Assembly: GCF_006970445.1 (NCBI RefSeq)
Contig: NZ_CP033877.1
Coordinates: forward strand, 2,054,750-2,118,749
From: Stenotrophomonas maltophilia
Lineage (GTDB): Bacteria > Pseudomonadota > Gammaproteobacteria > Xanthomonadales > Xanthomonadaceae
Reading direction: 5' to 3'
Length of the DNA stretch: 64,000 bases
Under the pieces are notes generated by a model. It did not search any database, was not told the origin of the DNA, and saw nothing but the letters and a program-made list of their open reading frames with translations. Position numbers and translations under genes: made by a program. This document shows positions 50,237 through 58,324 of this stretch, one piece after another. Position 1 is the first letter of the stretch. The number at the start of each line of letters is the position of its first letter.

Positions 50237-50541
50237 GCAGCGTTCTCCACAGATTTCAGGTTGTCATGGGTTACGTCCAGGCCCAGGGCCTGGGTGACGC
50301 CCAGCAGGCGCGCGGCGTCACGGAAGGTTGCGGTGCAACCGTGGAAGCCGGTGCCCAGGCCTGCCTCGCGGCGGGCCTGCACGAACGCACACAGCACCTG
50401 CACGGCGGCCGTGTGGATGCGGGCGACCTGGCTGGCATCCAGGGTCAGCTCGCCTGCCTGCTCCACCAGTGGGGCGAGGCGGTTCTTGAGCTCGGTAGTG
50501 CTCTCGATGCCGAGATCCCCACCCAGTTCGACAGTGCTCAT
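50233..50541 (-). CDS. STAS-domain protein of the chemotaxis cluster
   Basis: 102 residues, a single STAS fold: LGGDLGIESTTELKNRLAPL, LTLDASQVARIHTAAVQVL (Thr in place of the usual phospho-Ser context) and a C-terminal helix. STAS proteins act as anti-anti-sigma or partner-binding switches. Comparable small STAS proteins are found with cheY-cheA sets in other gammaproteobacteria, role unproven. ATG 50541 has CCGGAG five bases upstream; ATG 50556 is less likely. First gene of the STAS-cheY2-cheA2 unit with a sigma-28 promoter. Confidence 0.83.
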   Translation of the reverse strand: MSTVELGGDLGIESTTELKNRLAPLVEQAGELTLDASQVARIHTAAVQVLCAFVQARREAGLGTGFHGCTATFRDAARLLGVTQALGLDVTHDNLKSVENAA

Positions 50542-50571
50542 CGTTGCTCCGGACAAACGGTTCCGTGATCC

Positions 50572-50598
50572 ATAACGGCAACCCGGTGGGGTTCTTTA
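50572..50598 (-). promoter_or_regulatory. Sigma-28-type promoter for STAS-cheY2-cheA2
   Basis: Minus strand TAAA-N15-GCCGTTAT, 31 bp upstream of the STAS start codon. Confidence 0.78.
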
Positions 50599-50635
50599 GG
50601 GGAATCGACGCGGTGCGTCGATGCGGTCGCTGTTG

Positions 50636-50770
50636 AAAAGGGGACGGAGGGGATTAAGTCGCAATCGACCTGGCTCTACTGCAGTCCCCTCGGCAACGGC
50701 GTCCCCGACAGGCACCGCTTCGGCGCAAAGCGCCGAGCCACTTGCGACTTAATCCCCTCCGTCCCCTTTT
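50636..50770. repeat. 29-bp-stem hairpin with A/T-run ends
   Basis: Perfect 29-bp arms (50636-50664 and 50742-50770) starting AAAAGGGGACGGAGGGGATT, separated by 77 bp that contain smaller hairpins (CTTCGGCGC..GCGCCGAG-type). The T-rich end on each strand would make it a bidirectional terminator-like structure between the parP-like gene's stop and the STAS promoter. Confidence 0.75.
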
Positions 50771-50780
50771 TCTTTTTGGT

Positions 50781-52046
50781 TCAGCTCAGCAGCCGGGTGG
50801 CGTCGAGCAGGATCATCGGGCGCTGGCTGACCCGGGCCACGCCGCGGAACAGGTCGTTTGAGATCTGGCAGATGCGCGCGGTATCGGGCGGTTCAATCTG
50901 CGAATCGGTGAGGTTGGCGACATCTTCCACCGCGGACACGCGCAGGCCGATGGTTTCGCCGTCTTCCTCCAGCACCACGATGCGGGTCTGTGCGTCGTCC
51001 TCGGCGGCGGCCGCGCCCAGGTGCAGGCCCAGATCCATCACCGGAACCACCTGGCCGCGCAGGTTCATGATGCCCAGCATTGCTGCAGCGGTGCCGCGCA
51101 ACGGCAGCAGCGGTACCGGCAGCACGACCTCCTGAACCTTCAGCAGTTCCAGGGCATAGGCCTGGGTGCCGCAGCGCAGGCGCAGCCAGCGCGAGGTGCG
51201 TTCGCCGGCGCGACGGTTCTGCGGATGCGGGCTGCGGGCCGGTTGGTGGGCCTGCGCCTGCAGTTCCTGCCAGGTGCCGGGGCGGTTGCCTGCGGGGGCA
51301 TCGACGGCGACGCGTGGCGGCGGTGTGGCGGCGCGTGCGGCCGGGGCCGGGGCCGGTGCAGGACGTGCCGCCGACGGTGCCACCGCTGCTGCAACAACGG
51401 CGGGTGGCGGCGTGGGCACGTCTTCGCCACCGGCGGCCGCTTCGAAGGCGGCCTGCAGGCCGGGGCTGTCGGTGTGGGCGAGGCGATGGCTGTCCGCCGG
51501 GTCGGTCTCGTAGATCACTTCGTCCGGAAGATCGTCCCAAGTGGGTTCCGGACCCGTTTTGGCAGCGGCCGCAGCCGGTGCCGGCGCGGTTTCGTGGATG
51601 ACTTCGTCGGGAAGGTCATCCCAGGTCGGCTCGCGTTCCGTGATCGCGGTGCTGGCCGGTGCGGCGGCGGCCTCGAAGGCCGCCTCCAGTGCAGCCTCAT
51701 CCTCGGACGGGGCCGCAACGACGGCATCCGTTTCGTAGATCACTTCGGCCGGCAGATCGTCCCAGGTGGGTTCGCGTTCTGCATCGATCACGCTGACGGG
51801 CGCGGAGGCGGCATCGAAGGCAGCTTCCAGCGCGGGGTTGTCCTCGCTCGGCATGGCGGCGACGGATTCCGTTTCGTAGATCACTTCGGCCGGCAGGTCA
51901 TCCCAGGTCGGCTCGCGCTCGGCGACCGCTTCGACCGCCGGGCCCGGCCCGGCGCTGGCGGGCGACAGCACGGCAGGCGGCGGCGCGACAATCGCTTCGC
52001 CCAACAGTTCGTCCAGGTAATCGTCGAGGATGCCGGTGCTGTTCAT
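50781..52046 (-). CDS. ParP-type CheW-like protein with repeated N-terminal motif
   Basis: 421 residues. The last ~135 (CGTQAYALELLKVQEVV, AAMLGIMNLRGQVVPVMDLG, GLRVSAVEDVANLT) form a CheW/AIF-like domain. The first ~210 carry a tandem motif EPTWDDLPxEVIYET at 45-59, 92-106, 139-153 and 167-181, the first three exactly 47 residues apart with an ALEAAFxAA helix after each; an Ala/Pro linker joins the halves. Position next to a ParA-like ATPase gene (ATGA overlap) matches ParP, which tethers chemosensory arrays to the flagellated pole via ParC. The repeats may be the ParC- or array-binding part (inference). Confidence 0.83.
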   Translation of the reverse strand: MNSTGILDDYLDELLGEAIVAPPPAVLSPASAGPGPAVEAVAEREPTWDDLPAEVIYETESVAAMPSEDNPALEAAFDAASAPVSVIDAEREPTWDDLPAEVIYETDAVVAAPSEDEAALEAAFEAAAAPASTAITEREPTWDDLPDEVIHETAPAPAAAAAKTGPEPTWDDLPDEVIYETDPADSHRLAHTDSPGLQAAFEAAAGGEDVPTPPPAVVAAAVAPSAARPAPAPAPAARAATPPPRVAVDAPAGNRPGTWQELQAQAHQPARSPHPQNRRAGERTSRWLRLRCGTQAYALELLKVQEVVLPVPLLPLRGTAAAMLGIMNLRGQVVPVMDLGLHLGAAAAEDDAQTRIVVLEEDGETIGLRVSAVEDVANLTDSQIEPPDTARICQISNDLFRGVARVSQRPMILLDATRLLS

Positions 52047-52825
52047 GCGGCCTGCTCCAGGGCGCGGGCATCCTCGCCCAGGATCCAGTTCAGCGCACGG
52101 CGGTAGGCGGCCAGGCCGCGGCCCGGGTAGTCCTCGCCAACGCTCGGCAGGGTCAGGCCGGCGGCATTGCTGATGCGGGTGTCGATCGGAATCGCGTCTT
52201 CCCACACGCGGCTGCCATGACGGTCCTGCATGGTGCGCAGCGACTCGTTGCCGGCGCGGGTGCGGCGGTCGAACAGGGTCGGCAGGATCGAGATCGGCAG
52301 CGGGCGGCGGCGCGAACGTTCGACCATCTCGCCGGTGCGGACCATGCCATCCAGGCCGTGCAGGGCCAGCGGCTCGGCCTGGGTCGGGATGATCAGGCGA
52401 TCGGCTGCGGCCAGCGCGTTGATCATCAGCAGGCCGAGGGTCGGTGCGCAATCCAGCAGGATGTAGTCGTGCTGGCCCTGGTGGCGCGACAGGGCGTTCT
52501 GCAGGGCCAGGCCGAGACCGGGTTGGTTGGCGCTGCGGCGTTCCAGCGTGGCCAACGCCGACTGTGCGCAGACGTAGTCCAGGCCATGGATGCTGCTGGC
52601 ATGGCACAGGCCGGACAGGTCCGCTGGCGGTGCGCCGAACAGTTCCAGTACGCCGGCCGGCGGCGGGTCCACCGGCACGCCGAAGGCGCGGCTGAGCGAG
52701 GCATGCGGATCGAGGTCGATCAGCAGCACGCGATGGCCGAGCGCGGCCAGGCCGCGGCCGAGGGCGAGGGTGGTGGTGGTCTTGCCGACTCCGCCCTTCT
52801 GGTTGGCGACTGCCCAGATGCGCAT
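52043..52825 (-). CDS. ParA/ParC-type ATPase for polar chemotaxis arrays
   Basis: 260 residues. Deviant Walker A NQKGGVGKTTTTLALGRGL, Walker A' VLLIDLDPHASLS and Walker B YILLDCAPTLGL place it in the ParA/MinD class. No parB gene is adjacent. Encoded between motD and a CheW/ParP-like protein, it matches ParC, which positions chemosensory clusters at the cell pole in polar-flagellate gammaproteobacteria. The start ATG 52825 lies 4 bp from the motD stop; the 3' end overlaps the ParP-like start (ATGA). Confidence 0.9.
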   Translation of the reverse strand: MRIWAVANQKGGVGKTTTTLALGRGLAALGHRVLLIDLDPHASLSRAFGVPVDPPPAGVLELFGAPPADLSGLCHASSIHGLDYVCAQSALATLERRSANQPGLGLALQNALSRHQGQHDYILLDCAPTLGLLMINALAAADRLIIPTQAEPLALHGLDGMVRTGEMVERSRRRPLPISILPTLFDRRTRAGNESLRTMQDRHGSRVWEDAIPIDTRISNAAGLTLPSVGEDYPGRGLAAYRRALNWILGEDARALEQAA

Positions 52826-52829
52826 CGGA

Positions 52830-53846
52830 TTACTCCTTCATTGCCGGGGGAACGGCGGCGCCGACGCGGCTGCCAGCCGGCACCGGCGGCAACTTCACCG
52901 GTGCGATGGGGGAGGTGGGGGCGCTGGCCGGAGTTGCGGCGGCCTGTTCGTTAGCGGTGCTGTCGGTGGCGCCGGTGGCTGCGTTCAGGCGCTGGCCGAG
53001 CGGGTCCACCGAGTGCGACGTGTCGGCCAGGATGATGACCATCACCCGGCGGTTACGGTTGCGGCCCTGCGCGCTGTCATTCTCTTCGCGCGGGCGGAAC
53101 TGGCCATAGCCGACCATCGCCAGCCGCGACGGCTGCACGGCCTGGTCGGCGAACAGATGCACCACGCTGGCGGCGCGTCCGGCTGACAGCTCCCAGTTCG
53201 ACGGGAAGGTGGCGGTGGCGATCGGCACGTTGTCGGTGTGGCCTTCCACGCGCACGCTGTTGGGTACGTCGCGCAGCACCTCGGCCAGGCTGGCCAGGGT
53301 CTGCCGCGCATGCACGTCCAGCGCGGCCGAGCCGGTGGGGAACAGGATGTCGCTGTTGATCTCGACCTCGATCCACAGTTCCGTGCGGCGCACGCTGATC
53401 ATGCCGCGGTCGATCAGCGGCGCCAGCGCGGCGGTGAGGCGGTCGGCGATGCTGTTGAGCTGGCGCTCGGCACGCGCGATCTGCTCCTGGTTGTGCACCG
53501 AGACCGGCATGCGCATCTGCGAGGCCATCGACGGCAGCAGGGTCGGGTCGTGCGAGGGTGCCGGTGCGGAGGGGCCGACCTTGGTGCCGGACTTGATCAC
53601 CGAGGGGCTGTCCCAGCCGCCGCCCTGCACCTGCTTGTTGCCGACCTGCACCGGGTTGATCGTGCGCGGTGCGCCACCGAAGGCATCGGTGAGCGCGTCG
53701 GCCATGATCCGGTACTTGCCCTCGTTGACCGAGGAGATCGCGTACATGACCACGAAGAAGGCGAGCAGCAGCGTCATCAGGTCGGCATAGGGGATCGCCC
53801 ATGCTTCGTGGTTGGCGTGCTCTTCGTGGTGCTTGCGGCGGGCCAT
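52830..53846 (-). CDS. motD: Flagellar stator protein MotD (MotB-type)
   Basis: 338 residues. A basic N-terminus (MARRKHHEEHANHEAW) is followed by the single membrane segment with the proton-carrying Asp (IPYADLMTLLLAFFVVMYAI). The C-terminal OmpA-like peptidoglycan-binding domain (~190-300) contains VEGHTDNVPI, NWELSAGRAASVV and GYGQFRP. An Ala/Pro-rich tail follows. It pairs with the MotC gene upstream. The start is ATG 53846, 1 base before the motC stop; the upstream part of the frame (to 53906) overlaps motC and is rejected. Confidence 0.93.
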   Translation of the reverse strand: MARRKHHEEHANHEAWAIPYADLMTLLLAFFVVMYAISSVNEGKYRIMADALTDAFGGAPRTINPVQVGNKQVQGGGWDSPSVIKSGTKVGPSAPAPSHDPTLLPSMASQMRMPVSVHNQEQIARAERQLNSIADRLTAALAPLIDRGMISVRRTELWIEVEINSDILFPTGSAALDVHARQTLASLAEVLRDVPNSVRVEGHTDNVPIATATFPSNWELSAGRAASVVHLFADQAVQPSRLAMVGYGQFRPREENDSAQGRNRNRRVMVIILADTSHSVDPLGQRLNAATGATDSTANEQAAATPASAPTSPIAPVKLPPVPAGSRVGAAVPPAMKE

Positions 53847-53847
53847 G

Positions 53848-54588
53848 TCAGTGCAGGAAGCCGGAGAGGTTGGTTTCGATGTTGCGCGGGTTCTCGCCCT
53901 GGGCAATCGAGATCAGGCCTTCGATGACCATCTCGCGGTCGCGCGTGTTGTGCGAGATCACACTCTTGAGCTTGGCCGAGATCGGCAGGAACAGCAGATT
54001 GGCCGAGGCAATGCCGTAGATCGTTGCGGTGAACGCGGCGGCGATGCCGTGGCCGAGCTTGCTGGGGTCGGCCAGGTTCTTCATCACCGCGATCAGGCCC
54101 AGCACGGCACCGATGATGCCGAGCGTCGGTGCGTAGATGCCCATCGCTTCGAACACCTTGGCGCCGGCCTGGTCCTGGTGTTCCTGGCTGCCCAGTTCGA
54201 TTTCCAGCATGTGCCGCATCGATTCGGGTTCGACACCGTCCACCAGCAGCTGCAGGCCCTTGCGCAGGAACGGGTCCTGCTGCGCTTCCACCTGCGATTC
54301 CAGGCCCAGCAGGCCCTGGCGGCGGGCGATGTTGCTCCACTCGACGATCTGCTGGATCAGCTCGCGGCGATCGCTGTGTGGCGGGCGCACGACCCAGCGC
54401 ACGATCTTGAAGGCGTGCTTGAACACTGCCGGCGAGGTGTGCAGCAGGATCGCGGCCACGGTGCCGACGATGACGATCACGAACGCCGCAGGCGACCACA
54501 ACGACGCCAGGCCGGCGCCCTTGAGGATGCTGCCACCGACCAGCGAGGCCAGGGCGAGAAAGAGTCCAATGAGGCTGAGTCTATCCAT
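53848..54588 (-). CDS. motC: Flagellar stator protein MotC (MotA-type)
   Basis: 246 residues with four membrane segments (~4-22, 31-50, 147-168, 182-202). The cytoplasmic loop has the rotor-interacting charged region RKGLQLLVDGVEPESMRHML, and the proton-channel segment is IYGIASANLLFLPI. It forms the proton-driven stator with MotD. ATG 54588 is chosen; the in-frame ATG 54627 lies upstream of the sigma-28 box and is therefore excluded. First gene of motC-motD-parC-parP. Confidence 0.94.
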   Translation of the reverse strand: MDRLSLIGLFLALASLVGGSILKGAGLASLWSPAAFVIVIVGTVAAILLHTSPAVFKHAFKIVRWVVRPPHSDRRELIQQIVEWSNIARRQGLLGLESQVEAQQDPFLRKGLQLLVDGVEPESMRHMLEIELGSQEHQDQAGAKVFEAMGIYAPTLGIIGAVLGLIAVMKNLADPSKLGHGIAAAFTATIYGIASANLLFLPISAKLKSVISHNTRDREMVIEGLISIAQGENPRNIETNLSGFLH

Positions 54589-54595
54589 GGATCCG

Positions 54596-54622
54596 GTATC
54601 GGCTTGTATGAATGGGACTTGA
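54596..54622 (-). promoter_or_regulatory. Sigma-28 promoter for motC-motD-parC-parP
   Basis: Minus strand TCAA-N15-GCCGATAC; -35 extended TCAAGTCC. It lies 7 bp from the start codon at its -10 edge, so the leader is very short, or ATG 54588 is reached with a minimal 5' UTR. Confidence 0.72.
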
Positions 54623-54678
54623 GACACCGGTACGGTCTACTGGTGCGACTTCACAGTTTTACGGGTTCAGCAAGTGGG

Positions 54679-56523
54679 TCAGTCGTGCGGGCTGCGCAGG
54701 CCGTCCACATCCAGGATCAGCGCCATGCGACCATCGCCGATCAAGGTTGCACCGGCGTAACCACGCAGGCCGCGCAGGGCTTTCGGCAGCGGCTTGATGA
54801 CCACTTCCTCGCGCCCGCGCACCTGGTCCACGACCAGGCCGAAGCGCGCTTCACCGGCCTGCAGCACCACGATGGTCAGCAGGGTCGACGCAGCGGGCGT
54901 CACATCCAGCCACTGGCGCAGATCGACCAGTGGCAGCGTGTGCGAACGGCGGTCGAGCACGGCGCGGCCATCGAACCAGCCCAGCGAGGTGCGCGGTGCG
55001 TGCAGCACTTCCATCACGCGCGCCAGCGGCAGCGCATAGACGTCCTCGCCGGCCTGCACCAGCAGGGTCGGCAGGATCGCCAGGGTGAGCGGCACGCGGA
55101 TCAGGAAGCGGCTGCCGCGACCCAGCTCCGACTGGATCTGGATCTGGCCACTCAGTTCGCGGATGCGTGACTGCACCACGTCCATGCCAACGCCACGGCC
55201 GGAGATATCCGTGACCTGCTGCTTGGTCGAGAAGCCGGGCAGGAACACCAGGTGCAGGCACTCCTCGCTGCTCAGGCGGGCGGCGGCTTCCGGATCGATC
55301 AGGCCCTTCTCGCGCGCCTTCGCGCGCAGCTTTTCCGGGTCGATGCCGGCGCCATCATCCTGCACCTCGATGCTGACGTAGTCGCCTTCCTGCTGCGCCG
55401 ACAGGCGCACATGGCCCATCCGCGGCTTGCCCTGTGCTTCGCGCAGGTCGGGCATTTCCACGCCATGGTCGATGGCGTTGCGGACCAGGTGCACCAGCGG
55501 GTCGGCCAGCGCTTCGACCAGGTTGCGGTCGAGCTCGGTCTCGGCGCCGATCAGCTCCAGGTCCACTTCCTTCTTCAGCGAGCGGGCGACATCGCGGGCG
55601 ACCTTGGGGAAGCGCGAGAACACCTTGCCCACCGGCTGCATGCGGGTGCGCATCACCGCCGACTGCAGGCGCGCGGTCGCGATGTCCAGGGTGGAGACGG
55701 CGCGATCCAGTTCCTCGTCGCGCAGGCGCGCACGCAGGGTCTTGAGCCGGTTGCGCGACAGCACCAGTTCGCCGATCAGGTTGACGATCGCGTCCAGGCG
55801 TTTGGTGTCCACGCGCACGGTGTGTTCGGCTTCGGCCAGCGGCTTGGCGGCTGGCTTGGCCGCCGGTGCCGGTGCGGCCGCCGGGCGCGGGGCAGCGATC
55901 GGTGCCGGTGCCACCACGGCAGCGGGCTTGGCGCCGGGTGCGGCGCCACCGTGCAGCTGGTCGAGCAGGGCTTCGAACTCGTCTTCGCTGATCAGTCCGT
56001 CGTCGGCCTTCGTTGCCGGCGCCACCGCAGTCGGTGCGTTGCCGCCGTGCAGCTGGTCGAGCAGGGCCTCGAATTCGTCGTCGGTGATCAGGTCGCCAGC
56101 ACCGGCCGCCGGTGCGGCGGCAGCGGCGGCGGGCGCGGCGGCGCCGCCATGCACATCGAACTGGGCGATCAGGTCCGGCGGTGCGTAGCCCGGCTCGGTT
56201 CCGGAAGACACGGCGTCCAGCATCGACTGCAGGTAATCCAGCGATTGCTGGGCAGCGTCGAAGTGATGGGCCTGCAGCACGGCCTGGCCGGCGCGTGCGG
56301 CGCCCAACGCTTCTTCAGCGGCGTGGCACAGCTCGACCATGGCGGTGACGCCAAGGAAGCCGGCGCCGCCCTTGAGCGTGTGGTAGCCCCGGAACACCGC
56401 GTTGAGCTGTTCGGTGTCCTGCGGTGCCTGCTCCAGCGACACCAGCTGTTCGCCGAGGCGATCCAGGATTTCCTGTGCCTCGATGATGAAATCGGCAGTG
56501 ATGTCGTCGGATACCGCGCTCAT
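54679..56523 (-). CDS. cheA: Chemotaxis histidine kinase CheA (flagellar core copy)
   Basis: 614 residues. P1 (phospho-His48 in FRGYHTLKGGAGFLG), no folded P2; instead an Ala/Pro-rich linker (~125-235) carrying two copies of DEFEALLDQLHGG (149-161 and 181-193). P3, P4 ATPase (HLVRNAIDHGVEMPD, VQDDGAGIDPEKL, DISGRGVGMDVVQ) and P5 follow. This is the Pseudomonas-like F6 CheA that phosphorylates CheY for the flagellar motor. The duplicated motif probably replaces P2 as a partner-binding element (inference). It lies between cheZ (2-bp gap) and motC. Confidence 0.95.
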   Translation of the reverse strand: MSAVSDDITADFIIEAQEILDRLGEQLVSLEQAPQDTEQLNAVFRGYHTLKGGAGFLGVTAMVELCHAAEEALGAARAGQAVLQAHHFDAAQQSLDYLQSMLDAVSSGTEPGYAPPDLIAQFDVHGGAAAPAAAAAAPAAGAGDLITDDEFEALLDQLHGGNAPTAVAPATKADDGLISEDEFEALLDQLHGGAAPGAKPAAVVAPAPIAAPRPAAAPAPAAKPAAKPLAEAEHTVRVDTKRLDAIVNLIGELVLSRNRLKTLRARLRDEELDRAVSTLDIATARLQSAVMRTRMQPVGKVFSRFPKVARDVARSLKKEVDLELIGAETELDRNLVEALADPLVHLVRNAIDHGVEMPDLREAQGKPRMGHVRLSAQQEGDYVSIEVQDDGAGIDPEKLRAKAREKGLIDPEAAARLSSEECLHLVFLPGFSTKQQVTDISGRGVGMDVVQSRIRELSGQIQIQSELGRGSRFLIRVPLTLAILPTLLVQAGEDVYALPLARVMEVLHAPRTSLGWFDGRAVLDRRSHTLPLVDLRQWLDVTPAASTLLTIVVLQAGEARFGLVVDQVRGREEVVIKPLPKALRGLRGYAGATLIGDGRMALILDVDGLRSPHD

Positions 56524-56525
56524 GC

Positions 56526-57131
56526 TTACAGCCCCAGATCCGACAACAGGTCGTCGGCGTCGTTCTGCGAGACCGCGTGGCGGTCCAGTCCTTTCAGTGC
56601 CGGCCCGGCCAGTTCCGGGTCGGTGCGATGCTGTTCCGGCGGCAGGCCGAGCGCGCCGAAGCCTTCGTGCACGCGGCGGACGATGCCGACCACGCGACGG
56701 ATGATCTGCCCGGTCAGGTCCTGGTAGCTCTGGGTCAGGGCGATCTCGGTCAGGTTGTGGCGGATGCGCTCGAGTTGCGCGTCCTGGCCTGGCTGCAGGC
56801 CTTCGGCGCGCAGCTGTTCGGTCAGGCTGCGGCATTCCTCGGCCAGGTCCAGGGTACGGTGGGTGGCCTGTTCGGTCATCGCCACCACGTGGTCCAGGCG
56901 CGCGCAGGCATCGTCCAGTTCACCGGCTTCGCTGGGCACGGTCGGCAGTTCACCCAGCGCCTGTCCCAGCTCGCGGGCCAGCCGCGAGAGACCGCTCATC
57001 ATCGGCTGCGTACGCAGCGCGACCAGTCCGTCGATGCGTTGCCGCCACGCGGCTTCGTCACCGGACTCCAGTGCGTCCAGGGCTTCCTGCAGGCGCAGGG
57101 CGAGGGCGTTCTTGTCGACCGTGGTATCCAT
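56526..57131 (-). CDS. cheZ: CheY-P phosphatase
   Basis: 201 residues, mostly helical. The catalytic region LTQSYQDLTGQIIRRVV carries the conserved Asp and Gln of CheZ; the C-terminal amphipathic tail NDADDLLSDLGL is the CheY-binding peptide. It dephosphorylates CheY-P to end tumbling or reversal signals. The start overlaps the cheY stop by one base (TGATG), so the two are coupled. Confidence 0.95.
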   Translation of the reverse strand: MDTTVDKNALALRLQEALDALESGDEAAWRQRIDGLVALRTQPMMSGLSRLARELGQALGELPTVPSEAGELDDACARLDHVVAMTEQATHRTLDLAEECRSLTEQLRAEGLQPGQDAQLERIRHNLTEIALTQSYQDLTGQIIRRVVGIVRRVHEGFGALGLPPEQHRTDPELAGPALKGLDRHAVSQNDADDLLSDLGL

Positions 57132-57523
57132 CAGGCGCTGGCCGCCAGGCGTTCGAAGATCTTGCCCAGCTTCTCTTCCAGCGTCTGTGCGGTGAACGGC
57201 TTGATGATGTAGCCGTTCACGCCGTTCTGGGCCGCTTCGATGATCTGCTCGCGCTTGGCTTCAGCGGTGACCATCAGCACCGGCAGGGTCTTCAGCTTGG
57301 CGTCGGCACGGATCGCCTTGAGCAGCTCGATGCCGGTCATCACCGGCATGTTCCAGTCGGTGACCACGAAGTCGAACGGCTGGCTCTGCAGCAGCGACAG
57401 TGCGGCATGCCCGTCCTCGGCTTCGGCGGTGTTGGTGAAGCCCAGATCGCCCAGCAGGTTCTTGACGATTCGACGCATGGTCGAGAAGTCGTCGACGATC
57501 AGGATGCGCATGTTCTTGTTCAA
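57131..57523 (-). CDS. cheY: Chemotaxis response regulator
   Basis: 130 residues with [20 protein letters not shown] at the N-terminus, phospho-Asp in [13 protein letters not shown], Thr/Ala switch region MVTAEAK and Lys in YIIKPFTA: canonical flagellar CheY. Phosphorylated by CheA, it binds FliM/FliN at the motor. First of cheY-cheZ-cheA, 57 bp after fliA. Confidence 0.96.
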   Translation of the reverse strand: MNKNMRILIVDDFSTMRRIVKNLLGDLGFTNTAEAEDGHAALSLLQSQPFDFVVTDWNMPVMTGIELLKAIRADAKLKTLPVLMVTAEAKREQIIEAAQNGVNGYIIKPFTAQTLEEKLGKIFERLAASA

Positions 57524-57580
57524 AGCAGAGTTCCTTTGTTGTTCATTCCGGGCGGCCGGGGGCAGCCGCCTCGGGGATGT

Positions 57581-58324
57581 TCATTCTTCGAGGCCAGCGT
57601 CGACGGCTTCGAATATCTTCAGCCGGCCGCGCAGGCGCAGCACGGCCTGGCCATGGATCTGGCAGACCCGCGACTCGCTCACGCCGAGCACCGCGCCGAT
57701 CTCCTTCAGGTTCAGTTCCTGCTCGTAGTAGAGCGAGAGCACCAGCTGTTCGCGCTCGGGCAGGTGGCCGATGGCCTTGCCCAGCTCGCGGCCGAATTCG
57801 CCGCGCTCCAGCACCTGCTGCGGGGTCGGGCCACCCTGGGCGACCGTGTCCAGCTCGCCCTGGTCTTCGATGCGCGATTCCAGGCTCAGCACCTGGCCGC
57901 GCGCGGCGTCTTCCATCAGGCGCAGGTACTCGGGCAGCGGCATCTCCATCGCGGCGGCGACTTCGGTGGCGCTGGCGGCACGGCCGCTGCTCTGTTCCAG
58001 GCGGCGGATGGTGGCGGCGGCATCGCGGGCACGGCGGTGCACCGAGCGCGGTACCCAGTCGCCACGGCGAATCTCGTCGATCATCGAGCCGCGGATGCGG
58101 ATCGAGGCATAGGTCTCGAACGAGGCGCCCTGGTCGGCGTCGTAGCTGCGCGAGGCTTCGATCAGGCCCATCATGCCGGCCTGGATCAGGTCGTCGACTT
58201 CGACGCTGGCCGGCAGGCGCGCGGCCAGGTGGTGGGCGATGCGCCGCACCAGGTCCGAATGCTGGGCGATGACGTCGTTGGCCGCCGAGCGCTGGACTTC
58301 CCTGTACTGGGCCGCGCCTTTCAT
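57581..58324 (-). CDS. fliA: Flagellar sigma factor 28
   Basis: 247 residues, with regions 2 (DLIQAGMMGLIEASRSYD; YASIRIRGSMIDEIR), 3 and 4 (LPEREQLVLSLYYEQELNLK; GVSESRVCQIHGQAVL). It directs RNA polymerase to late flagellar, motor and chemotaxis promoters. Seven sites in this window fit its consensus. The start overlaps the fleN stop (ATGA). It is normally held by FlgM until hook completion; flgM is not in this window. Confidence 0.97.
   Translation of the reverse strand: MKGAAQYREVQRSAANDVIAQHSDLVRRIAHHLAARLPASVEVDDLIQAGMMGLIEASRSYDADQGASFETYASIRIRGSMIDEIRRGDWVPRSVHRRARDAAATIRRLEQSSGRAASATEVAAAMEMPLPEYLRLMEDAARGQVLSLESRIEDQGELDTVAQGGPTPQQVLERGEFGRELGKAIGHLPEREQLVLSLYYEQELNLKEIGAVLGVSESRVCQIHGQAVLRLRGRLKIFEAVDAGLEE

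Noticed and set aside
47252-50575. 1107-codon plus-strand open frame over MCP3, cheA2 and cheY2
   Set aside because: It is antisense to three well-supported genes and ignores their boundaries; low-complexity shadow composition.
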